DNA of 63,746 bases from Geobacteraceae bacterium (GCA_024281055.1 JAMXLF010000090.1:1-63746), one strand, 5' to 3'. Counted from the first letter of the stretch, positions 46,276 to 54,304 are shown. Translations and numbers: made by a program. Notes: generated by a model not told the origin, from the sequence alone.

Positions 46276-46419
46276 TGCAACTCCCCCCTACCCCAAAATA
46301 ACCGGATTACTGGGAACAATCGCACTCTCTTCGGTGATTCGGCCAACCAGCACAGTGGATCTGCGTTCGGTGTCGCCAGGGTATCCTGGGCTTGCTCTTT
46401 TTCGGCGAGCCGAGGATTG
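46276..46419 (-). promoter_or_regulatory. GEMM-I-like riboswitch, leader 2
   Basis: On the minus strand it aligns with leader 1: GAGCAAGCC, a CCCAGG/CCTGG stem, CGAC...CGCAGA, GGCCGAATCACCGAAG, then GAGAGTG. The outer stem uses CAATC/GATTG (46415-46419 with 46317-46321) instead of the leader-1 pairing. The G20-equivalent base is again A (46396). It has a 6-base insertion in the GACGCA region and a short P2, so it is less canonical. GAGTGC can pair alternatively with the downstream GCACTC at the terminator base, a plausible switch. Confidence 0.6.
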
Positions 46420-46460
46420 ATTTGGTTGATTTTATGTGCTGGCGAAAGTTTTTCATTAAA

Positions 46461-46477
46461 AGCACTAATTGTGCCAA
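46461..46477 (-). promoter_or_regulatory. Candidate sigma-54 promoter, leader 2
   Basis: The minus strand reads TTGGCACAATTAGTGCT, matching TTGGCACG-N4-TTGCW at all but two positions, with exact GG/GC spacing. A start near 46450 precedes the aptamer by about 30 bases. Confidence 0.75.
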
Positions 46478-46949
46478 TGTTTCTAGTTTGTAACTATGTT
46501 TGAATCATAGTGTTGTTTTTGTCTCAATCGTGGATGGCGAGCCTGGTGATGCGATGTGTGTAAAATTAGAAATGACAGGCTTTTACGGTTTACGACCGGG
46601 ATTGTGGGGGGCAGGAAAAGGTGGGCGCTCATTAAAGCCGACAGGCGCCATGATATGGTTTTACCGGTGGCGTGAAAACGCCATTTGACAGGGTTTGTCG
46701 ATGGCACCGCAGAATTGGATAACTATCCGGAATCGCTATTAAAATCTGGACAGATGCGGGAGGGCAGGCGTTGGTTGCAGGAGGGTATATTTCGAGGGCG
46801 CGTCCAGCGCGGTTTTAGGGTGTGACGAAATATTGACATAGCTATGAAAACCTGCCAAAAAACGGATTATCTGCCCAGAGAAGAGGGGGGTATTTAGCCC
46901 TTGAGATATGTCGCTATGATGAACTGTATGGTGTACGTTTCCGTTGGGC
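46478..46949. other. Intergenic region without a recognised gene
   Basis: Between the leader-2 promoter and the CoA-transferase terminator there is no ORF with convincing codon use or a ribosome-binding site. A TGGCGT/ACGCCA hairpin occurs near 46668-46683. Activator (enhancer-binding protein) sites for the sigma-54 promoter would be expected here, but I cannot name one. Confidence 0.5.
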
Positions 46950-46986
46950 AAAAAAAAACCCGCCGGAATTGCCGGCGGGTTTTTTG
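46950..46986. terminator. Bidirectional intrinsic terminator
   Basis: ACCCGCCGG/CCGGCGGGT stem flanked by an A-run and a T-run. It ends the CoA-transferase 1 transcript on the minus strand. Confidence 0.92.
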
Positions 46987-47005
46987 GAGGTGTCGAAAAA
47001 AACCT

Positions 47006-48592
47006 CTACTCGCAGAGGTCCAGCTTGACGTCCCAGTTCTTGATCTTCATGGTGCCGTTCTGGGCCAGGTTGAGGTGCATCTTGAAGGCGCGATCCCACA
47101 ACTGCGGCTCGTGGCCGATACCTTTGGCCAGGGTGTCCTTCAGAGCCATCTGGTAATAATCGGTGAGGATCGGCTTGTAGTCCGGATGGGCGCACTTCTC
47201 GATGATCTTCAGGGCGCGATCGCGCGGGCAGAGACCGCGGAGGTCAGCCAGACCCTGCTCGGTAACGACGCAGTCAAGGTCGTGCTCGGTGTGGTCGATG
47301 TGCGAGCAGTGCGGCACAACGCAGGAGATGCCGGTCGGGTCGGTCTTCGAAGGACGGCTCGACGGGGTGTGCATGATCTTCAGGTAGCCGTTCCGCAGGA
47401 AGTCGCCGGAGCCGCCGAGGCCGTTGATCATCCTGGTGCCGCCAACCAGGGTGGAGTTGGCATGGGCGTACATGTCGATCTCGACCGGGGTGTTCATGGC
47501 GATGCAGCCGAGGCGACGGATCGGCTCAGGAGCGTTGGAGATGGAGAGCGGACGCAGGGTGATCTTGTCGAAATAACGCTCCCAGTTCTCGAAGAACCGG
47601 GGGAAGCCCGGGGTTTCGGAGAGGGACAGGGAGCAGGAAGAGGCACAGAGGAGGTTACCGCCGTCGAAGAAGTCGAGCATGGTGTCCTGGAGCACCTCGG
47701 TGTAAACCGACAGGTTGCGGAACGGACCCTTGGCCAGACCGCCGATGACGGCGTTGGCGATGGAGCCGACCCCGGACTGCAGCGGCAGCAGATTCTCGGG
47801 GAGACGGCCGGCCTTGATCTCGTGGGAGAAGAACTCCATGATGTGGCCAGCAATGGCTTCGGAGGTATCGTCCTGCTCGGCGAAGGCACGCCCCTTGTCG
47901 CGGAGCTTCGACTCAACGATGGCGACGATCCTGTCCGGATCGCAGGGGACGTACGGGGTGCCGATGCGGCTGTCGGCGGCGGTGATCAGGAACGGGGCCC
48001 TGTGGGGCGGCTTCTGCTGCATGTGGATGTCGTGCATCCCTTCGAAGGAGGGCTGGCCGGTGTTCACCTCGATGATGATCTTGTCGCAGAGGTGGAGCGC
48101 CTCGGCAATGATACCGCAGGAGGTCGTCAGGGCCAGACCGCAGTCCTCGGTGATGGCCGAGACTTCGACAATGCCGATGTCGTAGCGGCCGTTCCCGGTG
48201 TAGAAGCCGTAGCCTGCATCCTGGGCGAAGTGACCGAGGTGCTTGTCGCCCATCCGGATGCGGCCGGCGTTGATGCCGGCGGCGATGTTCTTGCCGGTCT
48301 GGTACGGCCAGCGGCGATCGATCATGTCCAGCGTTGCCCAGCGGTCTTCGGTCTCGGCGCCGACGGAGGCGCCGATGAAGAGGTTGAACTTCCACTGGCC
48401 CTGGAGGTTGTTCTTCTCAACGTGTTCGGCCAGGGCGATGGGTACCACCTTGGGGTAGCCGGCCGGGGTGAAGCCGGACCACAGCAGATCCTGCCCGGGC
48501 TGGAAGAACTTGATGCAGTCCTCAGGCTTCATGACCTTGCTGAGCAGTGACTTGCGGCGAACGCGACTTTCCAGTGTGCCGAATTCAGACAT
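47006..48592 (-). CDS. Acetyl-CoA hydrolase/transferase family CoA transferase, copy 1
   Basis: The 528-residue class I CoA transferase begins MSEFGTLESRVRRKSLLSKV, with GGAGG before the ATG. Conserved LQSGVGSIANAVIGGL is followed by SVYTEVLQD, the likely location of the catalytic Glu by analogy with AarC. GGTRMINGLGGSGDFLRN and HTEHDLDCVVTEQGLADLRGL are family motifs. In Geobacter, homologues transfer CoA between succinyl-CoA and acetate, activating acetate and closing the TCA cycle. A near-identical paralogue lies upstream. Substrate preference cannot be told from sequence alone. Confidence 0.88.
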   Translation of the reverse strand: MSEFGTLESRVRRKSLLSKVMKPEDCIKFFQPGQDLLWSGFTPAGYPKVVPIALAEHVEKNNLQGQWKFNLFIGASVGAETEDRWATLDMIDRRWPYQTGKNIAAGINAGRIRMGDKHLGHFAQDAGYGFYTGNGRYDIGIVEVSAITEDCGLALTTSCGIIAEALHLCDKIIIEVNTGQPSFEGMHDIHMQQKPPHRAPFLITAADSRIGTPYVPCDPDRIVAIVESKLRDKGRAFAEQDDTSEAIAGHIMEFFSHEIKAGRLPENLLPLQSGVGSIANAVIGGLAKGPFRNLSVYTEVLQDTMLDFFDGGNLLCASSCSLSLSETPGFPRFFENWERYFDKITLRPLSISNAPEPIRRLGCIAMNTPVEIDMYAHANSTLVGGTRMINGLGGSGDFLRNGYLKIMHTPSSRPSKTDPTGISCVVPHCSHIDHTEHDLDCVVTEQGLADLRGLCPRDRALKIIEKCAHPDYKPILTDYYQMALKDTLAKGIGHEPQLWDRAFKMHLNLAQNGTMKIKNWDVKLDLCE

Positions 48593-48691
48593 TTTCTTCC
48601 TCCATTCTTCGTGTGATTTATACAGCCAGATCAGGGACGATCGATCCTTTGACCGCTCGATTCTCCACGCCTGCGGCGAATCTACAGGCGA

Positions 48692-48704
48692 GTATACTGT
48701 ATAC
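48692..48704 (-). promoter_or_regulatory. GTATAC-A-GTATAC operator candidate
   Basis: A perfect 13-bp palindrome lies about 9-20 bases downstream of the predicted start of transcription for CoA transferase 1. GT...AC half sites are typical of GntR-family regulators. Its position suggests repression. Confidence 0.55.
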
Positions 48705-48719
48705 AAAAAGTAGAACCGG

Positions 48720-48748
48720 ATTTTACTTTACCGTATTCTCATAGTCAA
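48720..48748 (-). promoter_or_regulatory. Sigma-70 promoter of CoA transferase 1
   Basis: TTGACT, a 17-base spacer and TAAAAT on the minus strand: a strong match to consensus. Confidence 0.75.
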
Positions 48749-48842
48749 GCTAAAAAAACGCTCACTAAAAGGAAACGTTCCCCTTTGCAGGCATGGGACG
48801 TGAGGTGAAAATGGGGAGTTGACGCTGGTCAGTCGAGCTGTG

Positions 48843-48878
48843 AGAAAAGGGAAGAGCCCTTCCTGCCGGAAGGGCTCT
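48843..48878 (-). terminator. Intrinsic terminator of CoA transferase 2
   Basis: AGAGCCCTTCC/GGAAGGGCTCT, 11-bp stem with a 4-base loop, followed on the minus strand by a T-rich TCCCTTTTCTC. Confidence 0.8.
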
Positions 48879-48904
48879 CTGAAGAGGGTAGCAATGGGTG
48901 GGGG

Positions 48905-50479
48905 TTAGAATCTGATATCAACGTCCCAGTTGTCGATGCGCATGGTGCCATTCTTGGCCAGATTCCACTGCATCTTGAAGCATTTCTCGAAGAGCTGCGG
49001 CTCGTGGCCGACCTTCTTGGCGAGGCACTCTTTGCTGGCCATGTCGAAGTACTCCTGGATGATCGGCTTGTAGGCCGGGTGGACGCACTTGTCGATGATG
49101 GCCTGGGCACGGTCCTTCGGTGCCAGTCCCCTGAGGTCAGCCAGCCCCTGCTCGGTGACGAGGACGTCCAGGTCGTGCTCGGTGTGGTCGACGTGGGGCG
49201 CCTTCGGGACCACGCAGCTGATGCCGAGGGGGTCGGTCTTGGACGGGCGGACCGACGGGGTGTGCATGATGGAGAGGTAGGCGTTGCGCAGGAAGTCCCC
49301 CGAGCCGCCGATGCCGTTGATCATCCGGGTCCCCCCCACCAGGGTGGAGTTTGCGTGGGCGTAGATGTCGAACTCCACCGGGGTGTTCATGGCGATGCAC
49401 CCCAGGCGCCGGATCGGTTCCGGGGCGTTGGCGATGGAGAGGGGTCGCATGAGGACCTTGGGCGCGTAAAAGTCCCACTTCTCGTAGAAGCGCTTGAAGC
49501 CGCCGTTGGAGAAGGAAAGCGACACGGTGGAGGCGAAGTCGAGCTTTCCGGAGTCGAAGAAGTCGAGCATGGTGTCCTGGAGCACCTCGGTCCAAACCTT
49601 GAGACCTGAAAACGGCGCCTTGGCCAGGCCGCCGATGACTGCGTTTGCGATGGAGCCGACCCCGGACTGGAGCGGCAGGAGATTCTTCGGCAGGCGGCCG
49701 TTTTTCACCTCGAACTGGAAGAAGTCGATGATGTTGTTGGCGATCGCTTCGGAGGTGTCGTCCTGCTCGCTGAAGGCGCGGCCGTTGTCGGGGTGGGTCG
49801 ACTCGACGATGGCGACGATCTTGTCGTTGTCCAGCCGCACATAGGGGGAGCCGGCCCGGTCGTCGACCCGGCTGATCATGAAGGGAAGGCGGTTGGGAGG
49901 ACTCACCGGCTCGATGATGTCGTGGAGCCCCTCGTAGTTGGGTACCGCGGTGTTCAGCTCGATGATGATCTTGTCGGCGATCTGGGCGATCTCGGGGACC
50001 GCGCCGCAGGAGGAGGTGAGCACCAGGTCGCCGTTCTCGGTGATGGCGGAGCACTCGATGATGCCGATGTCCAGACGCCCCCCCCGGTCCTTGGAGTAGA
50101 AGCCGTACCCCAGGTCCTGGGCGAACATGGAAAGGTGCTTGTCACCCATGCGGATCCGCCCTTCGTTGATCCCCGCCTGGATGTTCTTGCCGGTCTGGTA
50201 CGGCCAGCGGCGGTCGATCATGTTGAGGGAGGCCCAGCGGTCTTCGGTCTCCACGCCGACCGACGCGCCGATGAAGAGGTTGAATTTCAGTTTTCCCTGC
50301 AGCCCGTTCTTTTCCACGTGGTCAGCCAGGGCAATGGGGATCGCCTTGGGGTACCCTGCCGGGGTAAACCCGGACCAGCCGAGGTTCATCCCGTTCGTGA
50401 AAAGGGGGACGACCTCCTCAACCTTCTTGATCCTGGCGTGCAGACTCGGTTTCCTGATGCGTTTCAGCAGTTCCGACAT
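48905..50479 (-). CDS. Acetyl-CoA hydrolase/transferase family CoA transferase, copy 2
   Basis: The 524-residue paralogue of the downstream gene shares long identical blocks, such as WSGFTPAGYPK, NRLPFMIS-type loops, LQSGVGSIANAVIGGLAK, TEVLQDTMLDFFD and GGTRMINGIGGSGDFLRN. The ATG chosen follows AAGGAG by seven bases; a TTG two codons upstream is also open. It is likewise a probable succinyl-CoA:acetate CoA transferase. It has its own promoter and terminator, so the two copies can be controlled separately. The tandem duplication may give dosage or substrate flexibility. Confidence 0.88.
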   Translation of the reverse strand: MSELLKRIRKPSLHARIKKVEEVVPLFTNGMNLGWSGFTPAGYPKAIPIALADHVEKNGLQGKLKFNLFIGASVGVETEDRWASLNMIDRRWPYQTGKNIQAGINEGRIRMGDKHLSMFAQDLGYGFYSKDRGGRLDIGIIECSAITENGDLVLTSSCGAVPEIAQIADKIIIELNTAVPNYEGLHDIIEPVSPPNRLPFMISRVDDRAGSPYVRLDNDKIVAIVESTHPDNGRAFSEQDDTSEAIANNIIDFFQFEVKNGRLPKNLLPLQSGVGSIANAVIGGLAKAPFSGLKVWTEVLQDTMLDFFDSGKLDFASTVSLSFSNGGFKRFYEKWDFYAPKVLMRPLSIANAPEPIRRLGCIAMNTPVEFDIYAHANSTLVGGTRMINGIGGSGDFLRNAYLSIMHTPSVRPSKTDPLGISCVVPKAPHVDHTEHDLDVLVTEQGLADLRGLAPKDRAQAIIDKCVHPAYKPIIQEYFDMASKECLAKKVGHEPQLFEKCFKMQWNLAKNGTMRIDNWDVDIRF

Positions 50480-50509
50480 GTGCAACTCCTTCCCTTCTCG
50501 ATGGCAATT

Positions 50510-50521
50510 AAACGAACGTTT
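50510..50521 (-). promoter_or_regulatory. AAACG-NN-CGTTT operator candidate
   Basis: This inverted repeat lies between the -10 box and the ribosome-binding site of CoA transferase 2. It differs from the GTATAC palindrome of copy 1, implying a different regulator. Confidence 0.4.
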
Positions 50522-50530
50522 GTCCGTGGT

Positions 50531-50560
50531 AATCTAATGGACATTCAATGGTTCCGTCAA
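50531..50560 (-). promoter_or_regulatory. Sigma-70 promoter of CoA transferase 2
   Basis: TTGACG, an 18-base spacer and TAGATT on the minus strand. Confidence 0.5.
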
Positions 50561-50674
50561 GTATGAAAAATTGTTAAAATATCGTTCTGTACTACATAAA
50601 ACAATTTGGAACTTTAGCTGTCAAGCTGCATGAGGGCCAATTTTGCGGGTTGATTTTTTGTGAAAAAAATTCGT

Positions 50675-51418
50675 TTACCCAAAAATGAGAGGGTGTTTGG
50701 CGGGGTTTGTCCAGGAGAGGTTGCGGAGGCTCGGCTGGCCTCCCGTGACGGCGAGGGCGGCGCAGCAGCCGGGCGGCACCGGGACGTCCGCGATGCTCCA
50801 GCGGTCGGGTTCCTCGGGAGAGTCGCGGTGCTCGATGAGCGCGGGTGGATGGCCGGGAAGGAGGGAGACGGCGAAGCTGTCGGACGGCCGGGAAAAGCCG
50901 CTGCCGCATCCCTTGAGGTAGGCCTCCTTCCGGGTCCAGCAGCGGTAGAAGGCGCGGAGTTGCGTCTGGGGGGGAAGGGCGAAGAGCTCGGCCCGTTCCG
51001 GGGAGGCGAAGTAGCGGGCGGCCATCTCCCGGAACGGCAGATCGTCACGCATCTGCTCCAGGTCGACCCCTACTTCCCGGTGCCGTGCAACCGCCAGGAG
51101 GAGCAGCTCACCCCCGTGGGAAAGGTTGAAGGCTAGGCCGTGGTGCCCCTCGCCGGCGAGCGACGGCTTTCCCTGTTCGCCGTAGGCGAAGCGGATCTCG
51201 GCGGGGGGCTTCTCCAGGTAGCGGCCGAGGATGGTGCGGAGAAGGCCGCGCCCGGCGATCAGGCGGTTCCGGTTCTCCCGGTCGAGGAGGCGTCCGGCCC
51301 TCGCACCTTCGTCGTGGGAAAGGAGTTCCTCGAACCGGGCCAGTTCGTCCGGCTCGACGGCAAGGGGCGCGAGCCAGAGATGAACCTCGCCGTCGGGCAG
51401 GTCAGGGAGGCCGGTCAT
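50675..51418 (-). CDS. Sfp-type 4'-phosphopantetheinyl transferase
   Basis: The 247-residue protein has the Mg2+/CoA-binding GVDLEQM (about residue 120) and WTRKEAYLKGCG (about residue 162), the hallmarks of the Sfp/Gsp subfamily. It would attach phosphopantetheine from CoA to carrier proteins. Its ATG overlaps the oleD stop (ATGA), so it is coupled to oleC-oleD. No carrier-protein gene is in the window, so the partner is elsewhere. Family length is normal. Confidence 0.88.
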   Translation of the reverse strand: MTGLPDLPDGEVHLWLAPLAVEPDELARFEELLSHDEGARAGRLLDRENRNRLIAGRGLLRTILGRYLEKPPAEIRFAYGEQGKPSLAGEGHHGLAFNLSHGGELLLLAVARHREVGVDLEQMRDDLPFREMAARYFASPERAELFALPPQTQLRAFYRCWTRKEAYLKGCGSGFSRPSDSFAVSLLPGHPPALIEHRDSPEEPDRWSIADVPVPPGCCAALAVTGGQPSLRNLSWTNPAKHPLIFG

Positions 51419-52413
51419 GGCTTCGGTTTCTGCGCGAGCCAGGCGGCGAGGCGCACGAGCCCTTCGTCAATGGAGATCGCCGGCTGGTAGCCGAAGTCGC
51501 GGCGGGCGGCGGTGATGTCGAACCAGTGAGCGGTGGCGAGTTCCTTTGCGAGGAAGCGGGTCATGGGGGGCTCTCCCGGCAGGCGAAGGAGGGTCCAGAG
51601 TCCTTCGCAGATTACACCGGCGGCCCGGGCCACCAACGGTGAGACGGTGCGGGTGACCGGCGGGAGGCCGCCGGCGGCGAGGATCCGGTTCACCATCTCC
51701 CAGAGGGGGATGGGTTCGCCGTTGGAGATGAAGTAGGCCCTGCCGGCAACGGGCGACCCCGGTGCAAGCCGGTCGGCGGCGAGGAGGTGGGCCTGGGCGG
51801 CGTTATCCACGTAGACCGTGTCCACGGGGCAGGGGCGGTTCCCGATCCGGCGGAGCTTGCCCGCCTTTGCCCGGGCGATGATGCGCGGCACGAGGTGGTT
51901 GTCCTCCGGCCCCCAGATGAGATGGGGGCGAAGGGCCACCGTGGCGAGATGTGCGTCGTTGGCGGCGAGCACGAGCCGCTCGGCCAGAGCCTTGGTCCGG
52001 GGGTAGTGGGCCTCGTAGTGCGCGGGATAGGTGAGGGTCTCGTCCCCCCCTTCAACGTCATTCCCGTCGAAGACGACGCTCGGCGAGCTCGTATGGACGA
52101 GGCGGCCGATGCCGTGGGCCCGGCAGGCGGCAAGGACGTTCTCCGTCCCGGTAACGTTCGCCCGGTAGTAGTCGGCGTAGCTCCCCCAGACTCCCGCCTT
52201 GGCCGCCACGTGGAAGACGACGTCGCATCCGGCCGCGGCCTGAAGCACCGCTTCCCGGTCTCCAATGTCCCCCTGCACCTGCACCACGCCGAGTGCGGCG
52301 AGGGCAGGATAGCTCCCCCGCGCGAGGCTTTGCACCGCATCACCCCGTTCCCGGAGAAGCCGCACGATCGCCCCGCCGAGAAAGCCGCCGCCGCCGGTCA
52401 CCAGCGCCTTCAC
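51415..52413 (-). CDS. oleD: OleD-like NAD(P)-dependent short-chain reductase
   Basis: This 332-residue extended short-chain dehydrogenase of the 3-beta-HSD type has the nucleotide-binding GGGGFLG at the N-terminus, HTSSPSVVF and an active-site Y-x-x-x-K in YPRTKALAE. Placed directly after an OleC-like gene with an ATGA overlap, it fits OleD, which reduces the 2-alkyl-3-ketoacid made by OleA. The assignment rests on neighbour and family pattern. Confidence 0.78.
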   Translation of the reverse strand: MKALVTGGGGFLGGAIVRLLRERGDAVQSLARGSYPALAALGVVQVQGDIGDREAVLQAAAGCDVVFHVAAKAGVWGSYADYYRANVTGTENVLAACRAHGIGRLVHTSSPSVVFDGNDVEGGDETLTYPAHYEAHYPRTKALAERLVLAANDAHLATVALRPHLIWGPEDNHLVPRIIARAKAGKLRRIGNRPCPVDTVYVDNAAQAHLLAADRLAPGSPVAGRAYFISNGEPIPLWEMVNRILAAGGLPPVTRTVSPLVARAAGVICEGLWTLLRLPGEPPMTRFLAKELATAHWFDITAARRDFGYQPAISIDEGLVRLAAWLAQKPKP

Positions 52414-54047
52414 GCCAGTTCCTTCGCCGTCCAGCGGGCGAGCTTTTCCCGGAAGATCTTGGCGTTGTGGCGGATGTCGACGGGAAAACGGGGGTGGAAG
52501 AGGATGGTGGTGATCGGCTGGGTATGGATGAATCCCTTGGCGATGGCGAGGAGCTCCTGCCGTACCGTCTCCCGGTCTGCCTGCGCTCCCTTTTCCAGCT
52601 CCACGCAGAGGACCGGTTGTTCCTCGCCAGAATTTCCCACGCCGACAAGGGCGGTGCGGAAGACCGCGGGATGGGTGTTGAACACCGCTTCGCAGGGGAT
52701 GGTGTAAAGCGGCCCCTCGGCGGTCTCTATCCGGTGGGACTTCCGGCCACAGAACCAGACCCGCCCCGTCTCGTCGATTCCCCCCAGGTCCCCCATCCGG
52801 TGGAAGAAACCGCCGGCTGGGTCGGCGATCTTGGCGAGGCTGTCCGCCCCGGGACGGTTGAAATACCCTCGGGTCACCTGCGCCCCCTGGACCACCAGTT
52901 CGCCGATCTGGCCGGGGGGTACCCTGAGGGAATCGTCCCAGGCGGCGATCGGCGCGTCGCTGATCCGGATCACCTCCAGCCGCACTCCCTCCACGGGCCG
53001 CCCCACGCAGACGCCGCCGCCGGCATCGGTGATGGCGCGGGTCTCGGTGAGGATCTCCCGGCTGCCGATGGAGCAGACCGGCAGGGCCTCCGTCGCCCCG
53101 TAGGGGGTAAAGATCTCCACCCCGGGGTTGAGCATCGTTGTGAAGCGCTCCAGGACCGCCGCCGGCACCGGGGCCCCGGCAGAGATGACCCGTTTGAGTG
53201 TCGGGAGTTTGACATCACGCTCCGCCCCGTAGCGGCCGACCCTGTTGATGAGGGCCGGCGAGCCGAACATGGTTGTGACGCCGTGGCGCTCGATGGCCCC
53301 GATGATCTTCCGGGGGTTCACTTCGCCCGGGCGGGTGAAGTCCATCTCCGGGATGACGGCGGTCATGCCGAGGGCCGGGGCGAAGAGGGCGAAAAGGGGA
53401 AAGGTCGGGAGGTCGATCTCCCCCGCCTCGATGCCGTAGACCTGGCGCAGTGCCTCCACCTGGGCGCTGAAGTTGCCGTGGCTGTAGACCGCTCCCTTCG
53501 GGGGGCCGGTGCTGCCGCTGGTGAAGAGGATCGCCGCGGTGTCGTCCGCCTCCGTCGGCGCCAGGGGAAAGGGGAAATCCCGCTCGGCATGGTGCGTAAG
53601 CGCTTTGAGGCTTGTTCCTCCCCAGCCGAGGCGGGGGCCCACGGTGATGAGCGTGCGCAGAGTTCCCTTTCCCCAGCCGAAGAGGAGGCGGGCGATGTGC
53701 GCCCTGGGGATGCCGATGAAGGCGTGGGGCTCGGCCTCGGCGATGCAGCTCTTAAGGTTCATGACGCCCAGCCCCGGGTCGATCAGGACCGGTACCGCGC
53801 CCACCTTGAAGAGGGCGAAGGTGAGGGCGAAGAGCTCGGGCCCCGGGGTGACCATGAGGACCGTCCGCACGCCGCGGCCAATGCCGTGGTGCACGAGCCC
53901 GTGGGCGATCCGGTCGGAGAGGGCGTCCAGTTCCCGGAAGGTGAGGCGGCGGTTTCCCCGGGGAAAGATGATGGCCGGGGTGTCGGGCTGGCGGCGGGCC
54001 ATCTCCGGGAGATGCGCGGCGATGTTGACGAAGGGGGTGGAATTCAT
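52410..54047 (-). CDS. oleC: OleC-like AMP-dependent ligase (beta-lactone synthetase)
   Basis: The 545-residue ANL-superfamily enzyme has P-loop TSGSTGPPKGAVYSHGN, YGATEALP, GELVVQG and GDLGGIDETGRVWFCGRKSHR. The C-terminus ends FPVDIRHNAKIFREKLA, as in OleC proteins rather than ordinary acyl-CoA ligases. OleC converts the beta-hydroxy acid from OleD into a beta-lactone, which OleB decarboxylates to a long-chain olefin. OleA and OleB genes are not adjacent. It starts the coupled oleC-oleD-phosphopantetheinyl transferase set. Confidence 0.82.
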   Translation of the reverse strand: MNSTPFVNIAAHLPEMARRQPDTPAIIFPRGNRRLTFRELDALSDRIAHGLVHHGIGRGVRTVLMVTPGPELFALTFALFKVGAVPVLIDPGLGVMNLKSCIAEAEPHAFIGIPRAHIARLLFGWGKGTLRTLITVGPRLGWGGTSLKALTHHAERDFPFPLAPTEADDTAAILFTSGSTGPPKGAVYSHGNFSAQVEALRQVYGIEAGEIDLPTFPLFALFAPALGMTAVIPEMDFTRPGEVNPRKIIGAIERHGVTTMFGSPALINRVGRYGAERDVKLPTLKRVISAGAPVPAAVLERFTTMLNPGVEIFTPYGATEALPVCSIGSREILTETRAITDAGGGVCVGRPVEGVRLEVIRISDAPIAAWDDSLRVPPGQIGELVVQGAQVTRGYFNRPGADSLAKIADPAGGFFHRMGDLGGIDETGRVWFCGRKSHRIETAEGPLYTIPCEAVFNTHPAVFRTALVGVGNSGEEQPVLCVELEKGAQADRETVRQELLAIAKGFIHTQPITTILFHPRFPVDIRHNAKIFREKLARWTAKELA

Positions 54048-54111
54048 GCTGCCGGGCGACCTTGTGGGAAAAGAGAGTCCAGAGGTAAAGTTTGGGTGTC
54101 GAGGAGACAGT

Positions 54112-54255
54112 TCACTGGGCGAAGAACTCCTCGTCGTTCAACTTGAAATCGTCATGGATCGTGCAGTCCGCCTTCCCCTTGAGAAGGTCGAGCCGCCGTA
54201 CGCGGTCGATGTCAGGGAGGCAAACCTTCAATTTGTCGTTGGTGAGGGTTTTCAT
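54112..54255 (-). CDS. Small 47-residue protein upstream of oleC
   Basis: An ATG complementary to 54253-54255 opens a frame starting MKTLTNDKLKVCLPDIDRV and ending in acidic LNDEEFFAQ. Codon use matches neighbouring genes. The ribosome-binding site is poor; an ATG three codons upstream is an alternative. It lies between the probable ole promoter and oleC. Family not recognised. Confidence 0.5.
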   Translation of the reverse strand: MKTLTNDKLKVCLPDIDRVRRLDLLKGKADCTIHDDFKLNDEEFFAQ

Positions 54256-54273
54256 GGCAGATTCCATTTGGTG

Positions 54274-54304
54274 CAATGATGCGTTGCAGTTGACAAGTTG
54301 TCAA
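54274..54304 (-). promoter_or_regulatory. Promoter with overlapping palindrome for the ole unit
   Basis: TTGACAA-C-TTGTCAA (54290-54304) is a perfect 7+1+7 palindrome whose first half is the -35 box TTGACA. After 17 bases comes CATCAT as the -10. A repressor or activator on the palindrome would control the small ORF and oleC-oleD. The remaining stretch to 54464 shows nothing else clear. Confidence 0.5.

Noticed and set aside
46500-46951. Short open frames of 60-75 codons in the gap before the CoA transferase
   Set aside because: No ribosome-binding site, irregular codon use and no recognisable motifs.
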